DNA from: Sphingomonas sp. J315 | GTDB taxonomy: Bacteria > Pseudomonadota > Alphaproteobacteria > Sphingomonadales > Sphingomonadaceae | Direction: 5' to 3' | Length of the DNA: 64,000 nt | Assembly (NCBI RefSeq): GCF_024666595.1 | Contig: NZ_CP088296.1 | Span: 744,001-808,000, forward strand | Part shown: piece after piece, positions 8,667 to 19,199 of the stretch | Layout of the letters: every line of letters begins with the position of its first letter | Position numbering within the stretch: the stretch's first letter is position 1 | The notes under the pieces: model-generated | The model's input: only the letters and a program-made list of their open reading frames with translations | Databases searched by the model: none | What the model was told of the DNA's origin: nothing | Program-made: the position numbers and the translations under genes

Positions 8667-9142
8667 AGCGCATGCATGTGCATGTCGGCGTGACCGACCT
8701 CGATCGTTCGATCGCCTTCTACTCCACCCTGTTCGGGGTGCAGCCCAGCGTCACCAAGCCCGACTATGCCAAGTGGATGCTGGAAGATCCGCGTGTCAAT
8801 TTCGCGATCTCGGCGGGCAATCACGCCGCGACGGGGATCGAACATCTCGGCATTCAGGTCGAGGATGGCGACGAGCTGGTCGAAGTCTATGGCCGCCTGC
8901 GCGCCGCCGACCGCCCGGTGCTGGAGGAGGGCGCAACCACCTGCTGCTATGCCAAGTCCGAAAAGAGCTGGATCGCCGATCCCGATGGCGTCGTGTGGGA
9001 AGCGTTCCTGACCGAAGGGGAGGCGACCGTCTATGGCGACTCCCCCGCTTTGTCCGCGCTGTCGGACAATGCGCGGCCCGACGCCTGCTGCGCGCCGCAG
9101 CTCGCGCCACCCGCGTCTGCCCCCAAGTCCGCCTGCTGCTGA
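8663..9142 (+). CDS. arsI: ArsI/CadI-family metalloenzyme (organoarsenical C-As lyase type)
   Basis: The 159-residue VOC-fold protein begins MKRMHVHVGVTDLDRSIAFY. It has the ArsI/CadI arrangement: substrate Cys pair in TTCCYAKSEKSW (near residue 95) and metal-ligand Glu in DPDGVVWEAF. ArsI cleaves the C-As bond of trivalent methyl- or aryl-arsenicals; CadI is the related cadmium-induced protein. A Cys-rich tail (ACCAPQ...SACC) is typical of operon versions. It overlaps arsR by ATGA and is followed by arsC 10 bp downstream, so the arsenic role is well supported, but activity on organoarsenicals is inferred. Confidence 0.88.
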   Translation: MKRMHVHVGVTDLDRSIAFYSTLFGVQPSVTKPDYAKWMLEDPRVNFAISAGNHAATGIEHLGIQVEDGDELVEVYGRLRAADRPVLEEGATTCCYAKSEKSWIADPDGVVWEAFLTEGEATVYGDSPALSALSDNARPDACCAPQLAPPASAPKSACC

Positions 9143-9152
9143 GGGTCGGGGA

Positions 9153-9587
9153 ATGTCAGAGCCGGTCGATATCGTCATCTATCACAACCCCGATTGCGGC
9201 ACGTCGCGCAACGCACTGGCGATGATCCGCAATGCGGGAATCGAGCCGCATGTGGTGGAGTATCTCAAGACCCCGCCCAGCCGCGCACTGCTGGTCGAAC
9301 TGCTCGCCCGCGCGGGCGCGACCCCGCGCGACTGGCTGCGCGAGAAGGGCACGCCCTATGCGCAGCTCGGCCTCGACGATTCGACTCTCTCCGACGACGC
9401 ACTGCTCGACGCGATTATGGCGCATCCGCTGCTGATCAACCGGCCCATCGTCGTCTCCCCGCTCGGCGTCGCACTATGCCGCCCGTCTGAAGCGGTACTC
9501 GACCTGCTGCCCGCCGCCCAGCGCGGCGCCTTCGCCAAGGAAGATGGCGAGCGCGTCGTCGACGCCGCCGGCAACCGACTTTCCTGA
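9153..9587 (+). CDS. arsC: Glutaredoxin-type arsenate reductase ArsC
   Basis: The 144-residue protein reduces As(V) to As(III) with glutathione and glutaredoxin. The family active site [12 protein letters not shown] is present with catalytic Cys15. Downstream, [27 protein letters not shown] is the ArsC signature with a conserved Arg in NRP. The start at 9153 has a GGGG purine run just upstream. It sits between arsI and the efflux pump, so its product arsenite can be exported directly. Confidence 0.95.
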   Translation: MSEPVDIVIYHNPDCGTSRNALAMIRNAGIEPHVVEYLKTPPSRALLVELLARAGATPRDWLREKGTPYAQLGLDDSTLSDDALLDAIMAHPLLINRPIVVSPLGVALCRPSEAVLDLLPAAQRGAFAKEDGERVVDAAGNRLS

Positions 9588-9597
9588 CAGGACCACC

Positions 9598-10647
<1,050 letters not shown>

Positions 10648-10651
10648 CCGG

Positions 10652-13258
<2,607 letters not shown>

Positions 13259-13270
13259 GTCACTTTCCAA

Positions 13271-13402
13271 ATCCTCCCCGGAACGGGGAGGGGGACCATG
13301 CGAAGCATGGTGGAGGGGCCCTCCGCTAATCTTTCCGCTGGTGGAGGGCCCCCTCCACCACGCCGCTTCGCGTCGCGGTCCCCCTCCCCGTTCCGGGAGG
13401 AT
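13271..13402. repeat. 132-bp palindromic REP/MITE-like element between the metH halves
   Basis: The outer arms begin ATCCTCCCCGGAACGGGGAG at 13271 and read back nearly identically from 13402 on the other strand. The similarity continues through GGGGGACC, GCGAAGC and GGTGGAGG to the centre near 13335. The element fills almost the whole gap between metH1 and metH2, so the transcript would fold into a long hairpin there. Confidence 0.8.
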
Positions 13403-13409
13403 TTTTTGG

Positions 13410-14456
13410 TCACGCCGCCATCACGAACGGCTCCAGCCCCGCAAGCTGCGTCCGCACCGGCGGCGTCGGAATCGCGCGCGGCGGCAGGTCCTTCACCGCA
13501 TCGGCAATCGCCTTGATATGCTCCGGGGTCGATCCGCAGCAGCCGCCCAGGATGTTGACCTGCCCCTGATCGGCCCATTCCTTGACCAGCCCGGCGGTCG
13601 TCTGCGGTGCCTCGTCATAGGCGCCCAGTTCGTTGGGCAGACCCGCATTGGGATAGACCATGATCAGCGTGTCGCAGAGCTTGGAGAGCGTCGCGACATG
13701 CGGGCGCAGCTGCTCCGCCCCGAACGAGCAGTTGAGCCCGATCGTCACCGGCTTGGCGTGGCGGATCGCCGCCCAGAACGCCTCGACCGTATGGCCCGAC
13801 AGATTGCGGCCCGACAGGTCGGTCAGCGTCATCGACATCATGATCGGCAGGTCGCGGCCCAGCGCCTCGCCCGCCTCGATCGCCGCCATCACGCCGGCCT
13901 TGGCGTTCAGCGTATCGAACACCGTCTCGATCAGGATGAAGTCCACCCCACCTTCGACCAGCGCATCGATCTGCTCGCGATACACGTCCTTGAGCGTATC
14001 GAAATCGATCTCGCGATAGCCCGGATCATTGACGTCGGGCGACAGCGACAGCGTCTTGTTGGTCGGCCCGAGCGCGCCGGCGACGAAGCGCGGACGTCCA
14101 TCCTTCGCCTCGAACTCGTCGGCGATCTGACGCGCCATCTTCGCGCTTTCGACGTTGATCTCCCGCACCAGATGCTCGGCGCCATAATCGGCCTGGCTGA
14201 TGCGGTTGGCGGAGAAGGTGTTGGTCTCGGCAATATCGGCCCCCGCCTCGAAATAGGCGCGGTGGATCGACGCGGGCACCTCGGGCTTGGTCAGCGCGAG
14301 GATGTCGTTGTTACCCTTTTGGTCATGGCTGAGGCCGAGGTTTCCGGCATAGGCCGCCTCGTCCAGCTTCCAGTTCTGGATCTCGGTCCCGAATGCCCCA
14401 TCGGTGATCAGGATCCGCTTGGCGGCTTCGGCCAGCAGTTTTTCGCGTGGTGTCAT
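13410..14456 (-). CDS. metH: Homocysteine S-methyltransferase subunit of split methionine synthase
   Basis: The 348-residue homocysteine-binding barrel corresponds to the N-terminal module of MetH. Zinc ligands are visible as Cys243 (GLNCSFG) and Cys306/Cys307 (GGCCGS). [11 protein letters not shown] near the N-terminus and TNTFSANRI are family landmarks. On its own it should not turn over without the cobalamin subunit made from the next gene. It lies in the run sahR-metF-metH1-metH2, with palindromic repeats in both flanking gaps. Confidence 0.93.
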   Translation of the reverse strand: MTPREKLLAEAAKRILITDGAFGTEIQNWKLDEAAYAGNLGLSHDQKGNNDILALTKPEVPASIHRAYFEAGADIAETNTFSANRISQADYGAEHLVREINVESAKMARQIADEFEAKDGRPRFVAGALGPTNKTLSLSPDVNDPGYREIDFDTLKDVYREQIDALVEGGVDFILIETVFDTLNAKAGVMAAIEAGEALGRDLPIMMSMTLTDLSGRNLSGHTVEAFWAAIRHAKPVTIGLNCSFGAEQLRPHVATLSKLCDTLIMVYPNAGLPNELGAYDEAPQTTAGLVKEWADQGQVNILGGCCGSTPEHIKAIADAVKDLPPRAIPTPPVRTQLAGLEPFVMAA

Positions 14457-14469
14457 GTCTTTTCTCTCT

Positions 14470-14572
14470 CCCCTCCCGCTTGCGGGAGGGGCTGGGGAAG
14501 GGCCTGTTCAATCACGGGAAGGCCCGGCCTCCGACAGGCCCTCCCCTAACCCCCTCCCGCAAGCGGGAGGGG
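14470..14572. repeat. Palindromic repeat between metF and metH1
   Basis: Each end is itself a hairpin, CCCCTCCCGC-TT-GCGGGAGGGG (14470-14491) and its reverse copy (14551-14572). The two ends plus adjoining GGGCCTGT are inverted copies of each other. The same hairpin core occurs at 16545 and 30137, marking a dispersed REP family. Confidence 0.8.
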
Positions 14573-14576
14573 AACT

Positions 14577-15497
14577 TTACGCTGCCACGCTCGCCGCCGC
14601 GCCGCGCGGGCGCACGCCCAGCAAATGGCAGATCGCGTAGCTCAGCTCGGCGCGGTTGAGCGTGTAGAAGTGGAACTGCCGCACGCCGCCCGCATAGAGG
14701 TTGCGGCACAATTCCGCCGCCAGCGTCGCGGCGACCAGCTGGCGCGCGGCGGGGCGGTCGTCCAGCCCGTCGAACAGCCGTGCCATCCATGCCGGCACGT
14801 CGGTGCCGCACATCGCCGACATCTTCTGGACCGCAGCAAAGCTCATCACCGGCATGATCCCCGGGACGATCTCGGCATTGATCCCCGCCGCTGCCGCCGC
14901 GTCGCGAAAGCGCAGGAAGGTATCCGCCTCAAAGAAGAATTGCGTGATCGCGCGGTTCGCGCCCGCATCGATCTTGCGCTTCAGATTATCCAGGTCGTGC
15001 GCCGCATCGGGCGAATCCGGATGGCATTCGGGATAGGCCGCGACCGAAATCTCGAACGGGTGCAGCTTGCGCAGCCCCGCGACCAGATCGGCGGCATTCT
15101 CATAGCCGCCGGGATGGGTCGCGTACTTCTCACCCGCGCGCGGCGGATCGCCACGCAGCGCGACGATATGGCGCACGCCCGCCGCCCAATATTCATTGGC
15201 GACCGCGTCGATCTCGTCCTTGGTCGCCTCGACACAGGTGAGGTGTGCGGCTGCAGGAATCGGGGTCTCGCGCGCGATGCGCGCGACGGTGTTGTGAGTC
15301 CGCTCGCGCGTCGTCCCGCCCGCGCCATAGGTCACCGACACGAAGCGCGGGTCGAGCGGGGCCAGCGTCTCGACCGACTCCCACAGGGTCTTTTCCATCG
15401 CCTCGGTCTTGGGCGGGAAGAATTCGAAGCTGACCTCGATATCCCCGGCCACATCCGCAAACAGCGGCGGCGCTGACGGGTCGCGTTCGATACTCAT
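14577..15497 (-). CDS. metF: 5,10-methylenetetrahydrofolate reductase MetF
   Basis: The 306-residue flavoprotein barrel reduces methylene-THF to methyl-THF, the methyl donor for MetH. Family motifs seen are VSFEFFPPKTEAMEKTLW, FVSVTYGAGGTTR, AHLTCVEATKDE, HIVALRGDPP and AITQFFFEADTFLRFRD. The start overlaps the sahR stop (ATGA), so regulator and enzyme are coupled. The direction and order sahR-metF-metH1-metH2 make a single methyl-cycle transcription unit likely. Confidence 0.96.
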   Translation of the reverse strand: MSIERDPSAPPLFADVAGDIEVSFEFFPPKTEAMEKTLWESVETLAPLDPRFVSVTYGAGGTTRERTHNTVARIARETPIPAAAHLTCVEATKDEIDAVANEYWAAGVRHIVALRGDPPRAGEKYATHPGGYENAADLVAGLRKLHPFEISVAAYPECHPDSPDAAHDLDNLKRKIDAGANRAITQFFFEADTFLRFRDAAAAAGINAEIVPGIMPVMSFAAVQKMSAMCGTDVPAWMARLFDGLDDRPAARQLVAATLAAELCRNLYAGGVRQFHFYTLNRAELSYAICHLLGVRPRGAAASVAA

Positions 15498-16474
15498 GCT
15501 GCCTTCACCTCATTCACTGGCAGTTGTTCCCCCGGCTGTCCGGCCTTGCGGCCCAGCCATAATTTCACGGTCAGCGCGCCGCCCTCCAGCGTCTGGGTCT
15601 GGATCGGCGCGAGCCCCGCCTTGGCGAACCAGCCGAGCATCTGCTCGTCCGAAAAGCCGAGGCGCACATGCCCCTCGCGGCTGCGCAATTCCTCGCGGTC
15701 GTGCGGCGCGAAATCGACGATCAGCAGGCGACCGCCCGCGCTGAGCACCCGCGCCGCCTCGCCAATCGCTGCGCCCGGCTGCTGCGCGAAGTGAAGCACA
15801 TGGTGCAGGATCGCCGCATCGGCCTCGCCATCGCTCATCGGCAGCGCATAGAGGTCCGCCTGACGCAGCTCGGCATTGGCGATGCCCTGTTCCGACAGCT
15901 TCGCGCGCGCAAGCCGCAGCATTTCCGACGACCGGTCGATGCCCAGCGCGCGTTCGGCGCGCGGCGCGAACAATTCCAGCATCCGCCCGGTGCCGGTTCC
16001 GATGTCGATCAGCTTGGCGATCGGCTGGCCATCCAGCGCGGTCGCCATCGCCGCCTCGACCTGTTCCTCGGCGACATGAAGCGAGCGGATCGCATCCCAC
16101 TCCCGGGCGTTCGCCTCGAACCACTCCGCCGCCGCTGCCGCGCGATCGGCGCGCACCGCGGCCAGCCGCGCGCTGTCCGCGATCGCCCAGTGATCTTCAC
16201 CTTCGTTGCGCCACGCATCGAGTGCAGCGAGGATCGGTCCGGTACGCTTCGCCTCGCCCAGCGCGACGAACACCCAACTGCCTTCCTTGCGCCGCTCGGC
16301 GAGGCCAGCATCGCACAGGATCTTCACATGTCGGCTTACCCGCGGCTGGCTCTGCCCCAGCACCTGCGCCAGTTCGCCGACGCTCAGCTCCATCAACCGC
16401 AGCAGCGCAAGGATGCGCAACCGCGTCGAATCCGCGAGCGCGCGGAAGGATTCGAGTGCCGTGTTCATGGGCAT
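15494..16474 (-). CDS. sahR: SahR-type regulator: ArsR winged helix fused to a SAM-methyltransferase domain
   Basis: The 326-residue protein has an ArsR-type winged helix at residues 1-75 (ADSTRLRILALLRL, recognition helix QSQPRVSRHVKILCDAGLAE) and a class I methyltransferase domain from about 110 to 300. The SAM-binding motif is LIDIGTGTGRML (D157, G159, G161). SahR regulators of proteobacterial methionine genes sense S-adenosylhomocysteine, and in some lineages carry this fused domain, which probably acts as the ligand sensor. Genes metF and metH downstream and a perfect palindrome upstream match that role exactly. Start is ATG 16474; ATG 16468 is possible. Confidence 0.87.
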   Translation of the reverse strand: MPMNTALESFRALADSTRLRILALLRLMELSVGELAQVLGQSQPRVSRHVKILCDAGLAERRKEGSWVFVALGEAKRTGPILAALDAWRNEGEDHWAIADSARLAAVRADRAAAAAEWFEANAREWDAIRSLHVAEEQVEAAMATALDGQPIAKLIDIGTGTGRMLELFAPRAERALGIDRSSEMLRLARAKLSEQGIANAELRQADLYALPMSDGEADAAILHHVLHFAQQPGAAIGEAARVLSAGGRLLIVDFAPHDREELRSREGHVRLGFSDEQMLGWFAKAGLAPIQTQTLEGGALTVKLWLGRKAGQPGEQLPVNEVKAA

Positions 16475-16478
16475 AGAG

Positions 16479-16498
16479 ATATAAAGATATCTTTATAT
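16479..16498. promoter_or_regulatory. Perfect 20-bp palindrome: probable SahR operator
   Basis: ATATAAAGAT followed by ATCTTTATAT is a perfect, AT-only-core palindrome ending 5 bp upstream of the sahR ATG, within very GC-rich surroundings. It resembles the AT-rich SahR boxes I recall for methionine-cycle genes. It probably gives autoregulation of the sahR-metF-metH run. Confidence 0.82.
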
Positions 16499-16544
16499 GC
16501 GGTCAATGCGGCTGTGGGTTTTGAGTCCCGCAGCGTATCTTTAG

Positions 16545-16566
16545 CCCCTCCCGCTTGCGGGAGGGG
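16545..16566. repeat. REP-type hairpin / terminator of the glycosyltransferase gene
   Basis: CCCCTCCCGC-TT-GCGGGAGGGG is a perfect 10-bp stem with a 2-nt loop, identical to the hairpin core at 14470. It lies 17 bp after the minus-strand glycosyltransferase stop and may end that transcript. Confidence 0.7.
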
Positions 16567-16583
16567 TTAGAAGAAAAATGTCT

Positions 16584-17606
16584 TCAAGCCGCGCGCGCTT
16601 CCTCGATGATCGGCACCAAAGCGCCCAAAAACTGCGCCGCGCTTGCCTCCCAGGTGAAGCTGCGGCCATAGGCAGCGCACGCATCGCGATCGCGGGTCAG
16701 CGCTTCGCCGATCGCCACATCCAGATCATCCGCCATCGCCCCCGTCTCCGGCGTCAGGATATCCACCGGTCCGGTCACCGGATAGCCCGCCACCGGCGTC
16801 CCGCACGCCAGCGCCTCGATCATCACCAGTCCGAACGTGTCGGTCTTGCTCGGGAACACGAACACATCCGCCGCGCGATAGGCCTGCGCCAGTTCCTCGC
16901 CGAACATCGGGCCAAGGAATTTCGCATCGGGATATTTCGCCGCCAGCGCCGCGCGCGCCGGGCCATCGCCGACCACCACCTTGGTCCCCGGATGGCCTGA
17001 GGCGAGAAACGCCTCCAGATTCTTCTCGACGGCGACCCGTCCGACATAAAGCTGCACAGGCCCCGGCAGGTCCGCCATCGCCGGGTGCTTCGTCACCCCC
17101 GGGTGGAAATTGGCAAGGTCGACGCCCCGCCCCCAGTGCCGAATTTGAGTCAGGCCATGGTCGACCAGCGCTTGCCGGATCGACGCAGTCGATGCGAGAA
17201 TCGACTGGGCGGGCGCATGGAACCAGCGGATATAGCGCCACACCCACTCCGCCGGCACGCCCGATCGCGCCTCGACATAGTCGGGGAATTGCGTGTGATA
17301 GGCGGTGGTGAACGGGAAATCATGCCGCAGGCACCAGCGGCGCGCGGCGACACACACCGGCCCCTCTGTCGCCAGATGCACCGCATGTGGCGAAAATTCG
17401 TCGAGCAGGTCGCCGATCGTCCGGCTGCGCACCATCGCCAACCGGATTTCGGGATAGGTCGGGCACGGCACCGAGTAGAAGAGGTCGGGGGAAATCACCC
17501 GCACCTGATGTCCCTGCGCCTCCAGCACCCGCTTCACCGACTGCAGCGTCCGGACGACACCGTTCACCTGTGGCTCCCAGGCGTCGGTCACGATCGCGAT
17601 CCGCAT
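16584..17606 (-). CDS. GT4-family glycosyltransferase (alpha-mannosyltransferase type)
   Basis: About 340 residues with a GT-B fold. The N-terminus MRIAIVTDAWEPQVNGVVRTL is characteristic of the GT4 group that includes phosphatidylinositol mannosyltransferase-like and PimB-like enzymes. The donor site includes LYVGRVAVEKNLEAFL and EX7E-type PSKTDTFGLVMIEALACGTPV. I chose ATG 17606; a TTG at 17621 overlaps the stop of the upstream phosphatase gene. It probably glycosylates a membrane lipid or envelope glycan. The adjoining LpxH-like gene supports an envelope role. Confidence 0.85.
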   Translation of the reverse strand: MRIAIVTDAWEPQVNGVVRTLQSVKRVLEAQGHQVRVISPDLFYSVPCPTYPEIRLAMVRSRTIGDLLDEFSPHAVHLATEGPVCVAARRWCLRHDFPFTTAYHTQFPDYVEARSGVPAEWVWRYIRWFHAPAQSILASTASIRQALVDHGLTQIRHWGRGVDLANFHPGVTKHPAMADLPGPVQLYVGRVAVEKNLEAFLASGHPGTKVVVGDGPARAALAAKYPDAKFLGPMFGEELAQAYRAADVFVFPSKTDTFGLVMIEALACGTPVAGYPVTGPVDILTPETGAMADDLDVAIGEALTRDRDACAAYGRSFTWEASAAQFLGALVPIIEEARAA

Positions 17607-17617
17607 TTCCTCGTCGC

Positions 17618-18502
17618 TCAAGCCGCTGCGCGCTCCTCGACCCTCTCCGAGCCGAGGTCACGCGCTGCGATCTCGTCGGCCCAATGGAGAATTTCCATCC
17701 GGCCATCGTAATGTTCGACCAGAGCGGTGCAACCCTCCACCCAATCGCCGTCATTATAATATTCGATGCCGTCAATCGTCCGCATCTCGGCCGTGTGGAT
17801 ATGCCCAGCAATCACGCCATCGACACCGCGCGCGGCGGCTTCCTTGGCGACGATCTCCTCGAAGCCGCAGATGAACTCGACCGCGTTCTTCACCTTCTGC
17901 TTGGCGTGCTTGCTCAGCGACCAATAGGGCAGGCCGCGCCAGCGCCGGTATTTGTTGCACCAGCGGTTGAGCGCCATCACCGCCGTATAGGCGGCGTCGC
18001 CGACATGCGCGAGCCAGCGGTGGCTCAGCGTGATTGCGTCGAACTCGTCGCCATGCAGCACCAGCAGTCGGCGACCATCGGCGGTCTGGTGGATCGCCTG
18101 GCGCTTGATCTCGACGCCGCCAAAGCTCAGCCCACTGAACTGGCGGAAAATCTCGTCATGGTTGCCGGGGATGTAGATCACCCGGGCGCCGCGCTTGGCG
18201 CGCTTCAGGATGCGCCACACGATGTCGTTATGCGCCGCGGGCCAGTAAAATTTCTTCTTCAGCTGCCACCCGTCGATGATGTCGCCGACCAGGTAGATGG
18301 TGTCGCTGTCGACATGATCCAGAAAGTCGATCAGCATCTCGGCGTTGCAGCCGCGCGTGCCGAGATGGATGTCGCTGATCCAGATCGTCCGATAGCTGCG
18401 GCGCTCGGTGACGGTCTTTTCCGGAATCACCGGATCGGTACCGGTAAAGTCGGCGAAGTCCGCGACATGCGTATCGAACGGAAGTCGTGTGATCGTGGCC
18501 AT
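17618..18502 (-). CDS. UDP-2,3-diacylglucosamine diphosphatase-like metallophosphoesterase
   Basis: The 294-residue calcineurin-fold phosphoesterase has the metal-ligand blocks SDIHLGTRG, VGDIIDGW, PGNHDE, LHGDEFD and AGHIHTAE, matching the LpxH/LpxH2 family. True LpxH removes UMP from UDP-diacylglucosamine in lipid A synthesis. This longer form, with 40 extra N-terminal residues, is commonly annotated the same way, but its substrate is less certain. It sits directly upstream of, and overlaps, the GT4 gene, so they are probably one operon. Confidence 0.82.
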   Translation of the reverse strand: MATITRLPFDTHVADFADFTGTDPVIPEKTVTERRSYRTIWISDIHLGTRGCNAEMLIDFLDHVDSDTIYLVGDIIDGWQLKKKFYWPAAHNDIVWRILKRAKRGARVIYIPGNHDEIFRQFSGLSFGGVEIKRQAIHQTADGRRLLVLHGDEFDAITLSHRWLAHVGDAAYTAVMALNRWCNKYRRWRGLPYWSLSKHAKQKVKNAVEFICGFEEIVAKEAAARGVDGVIAGHIHTAEMRTIDGIEYYNDGDWVEGCTALVEHYDGRMEILHWADEIAARDLGSERVEERAAA

Positions 18503-18587
18503 GTGCGCGCCCCGTGCAATGCCCTTGCCCGGCCCGCCTATGGCGATGGAATGTTACAGCTCGAATCGTGTGTGCGTCACCGATCTG

Positions 18588-19199
18588 TCATGCGGTGATC
18601 GGGATATACCCCTTCAACCCTTCGACCCGCGCGATCCACGCACGCACCGCAGGGAACGGCTCCAGGACGAACCCGCCCTCCTCGGCGACATGCGTATATG
18701 CATAGAGGCAGATATCGGCGACGCTCGGTGCATCGCCCACGAACCACGCGCGTGACGCCAGATGCTCGTCCATCAGCTTGAGCGCGGCGACGCCCGCCGC
18801 ACGCTTGCCCGGCAACAGCGCGCGCTGAAGGTCGTCGAGATTCCCTTCCCCGACCCAGCCCATCCAGAACCGCACCGTCGCGATGTTCGGCTCGTGATTA
18901 TACTGTTCCCAGAACATCCAGCGCAGCATGTCCGCGCGATCGAACGGGTCGCTCGGCACCAGCGCTGTCCCGTCGGCAAGGTAGAAGGTCGCGGCATTGC
19001 TCTCGGGCAGGAACCGCTCGCCCAGCTGCAGCACGGGGATGCCCATTGGCGTTGACGTTGGCGAGGAACGCCGGCGTCCGCGTCTCCCCGCAATGATGTC
19101 ATAGCTGCGCCGCTCGATCGCGGTGCCGGTCAGCGCGGCGGCCAGGCGGATCTTGTAGCAATTCCCCGACGGGGCATATTCATGCAGGATCGGCGTCAT
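18588..19199 (-). CDS. Glutathione S-transferase, with a short out-of-frame segment
   Basis: ATG 19199 lies behind a GGGGGAAC purine run and begins a GST of about 203 residues: thioredoxin-like start MTPILHEYAPSGNCYKIRLAAALTG, then IPVLQLGERFLPESNAA with the cis-Pro and E-S glutathione contacts. The C-terminal helical domain contains DRADMLRWMFWEQYNHEP and PSVADICLYAYTHVAEEGG. Residues between IIAG and IPVL read RRGRRRSSPTSTPM. Shifted by one base, the same DNA reads GETRTPAFLANVNANG, the normal GST helix-2 text. Two compensating indels near 19086-19089 and 19040-19044 explain this. Confidence 0.78.
   Translation of the reverse strand: MTPILHEYAPSGNCYKIRLAAALTGTAIERRSYDIIAGRRGRRRSSPTSTPMGIPVLQLGERFLPESNAATFYLADGTALVPSDPFDRADMLRWMFWEQYNHEPNIATVRFWMGWVGEGNLDDLQRALLPGKRAAGVAALKLMDEHLASRAWFVGDAPSVADICLYAYTHVAEEGGFVLEPFPAVRAWIARVEGLKGYIPITA

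Noticed and set aside
14457..14576. SAM or cobalamin riboswitch in the met operon
   Set aside because: The gaps contain palindromic repeats rather than aptamer-like conserved cores; regulation is better explained by SahR.
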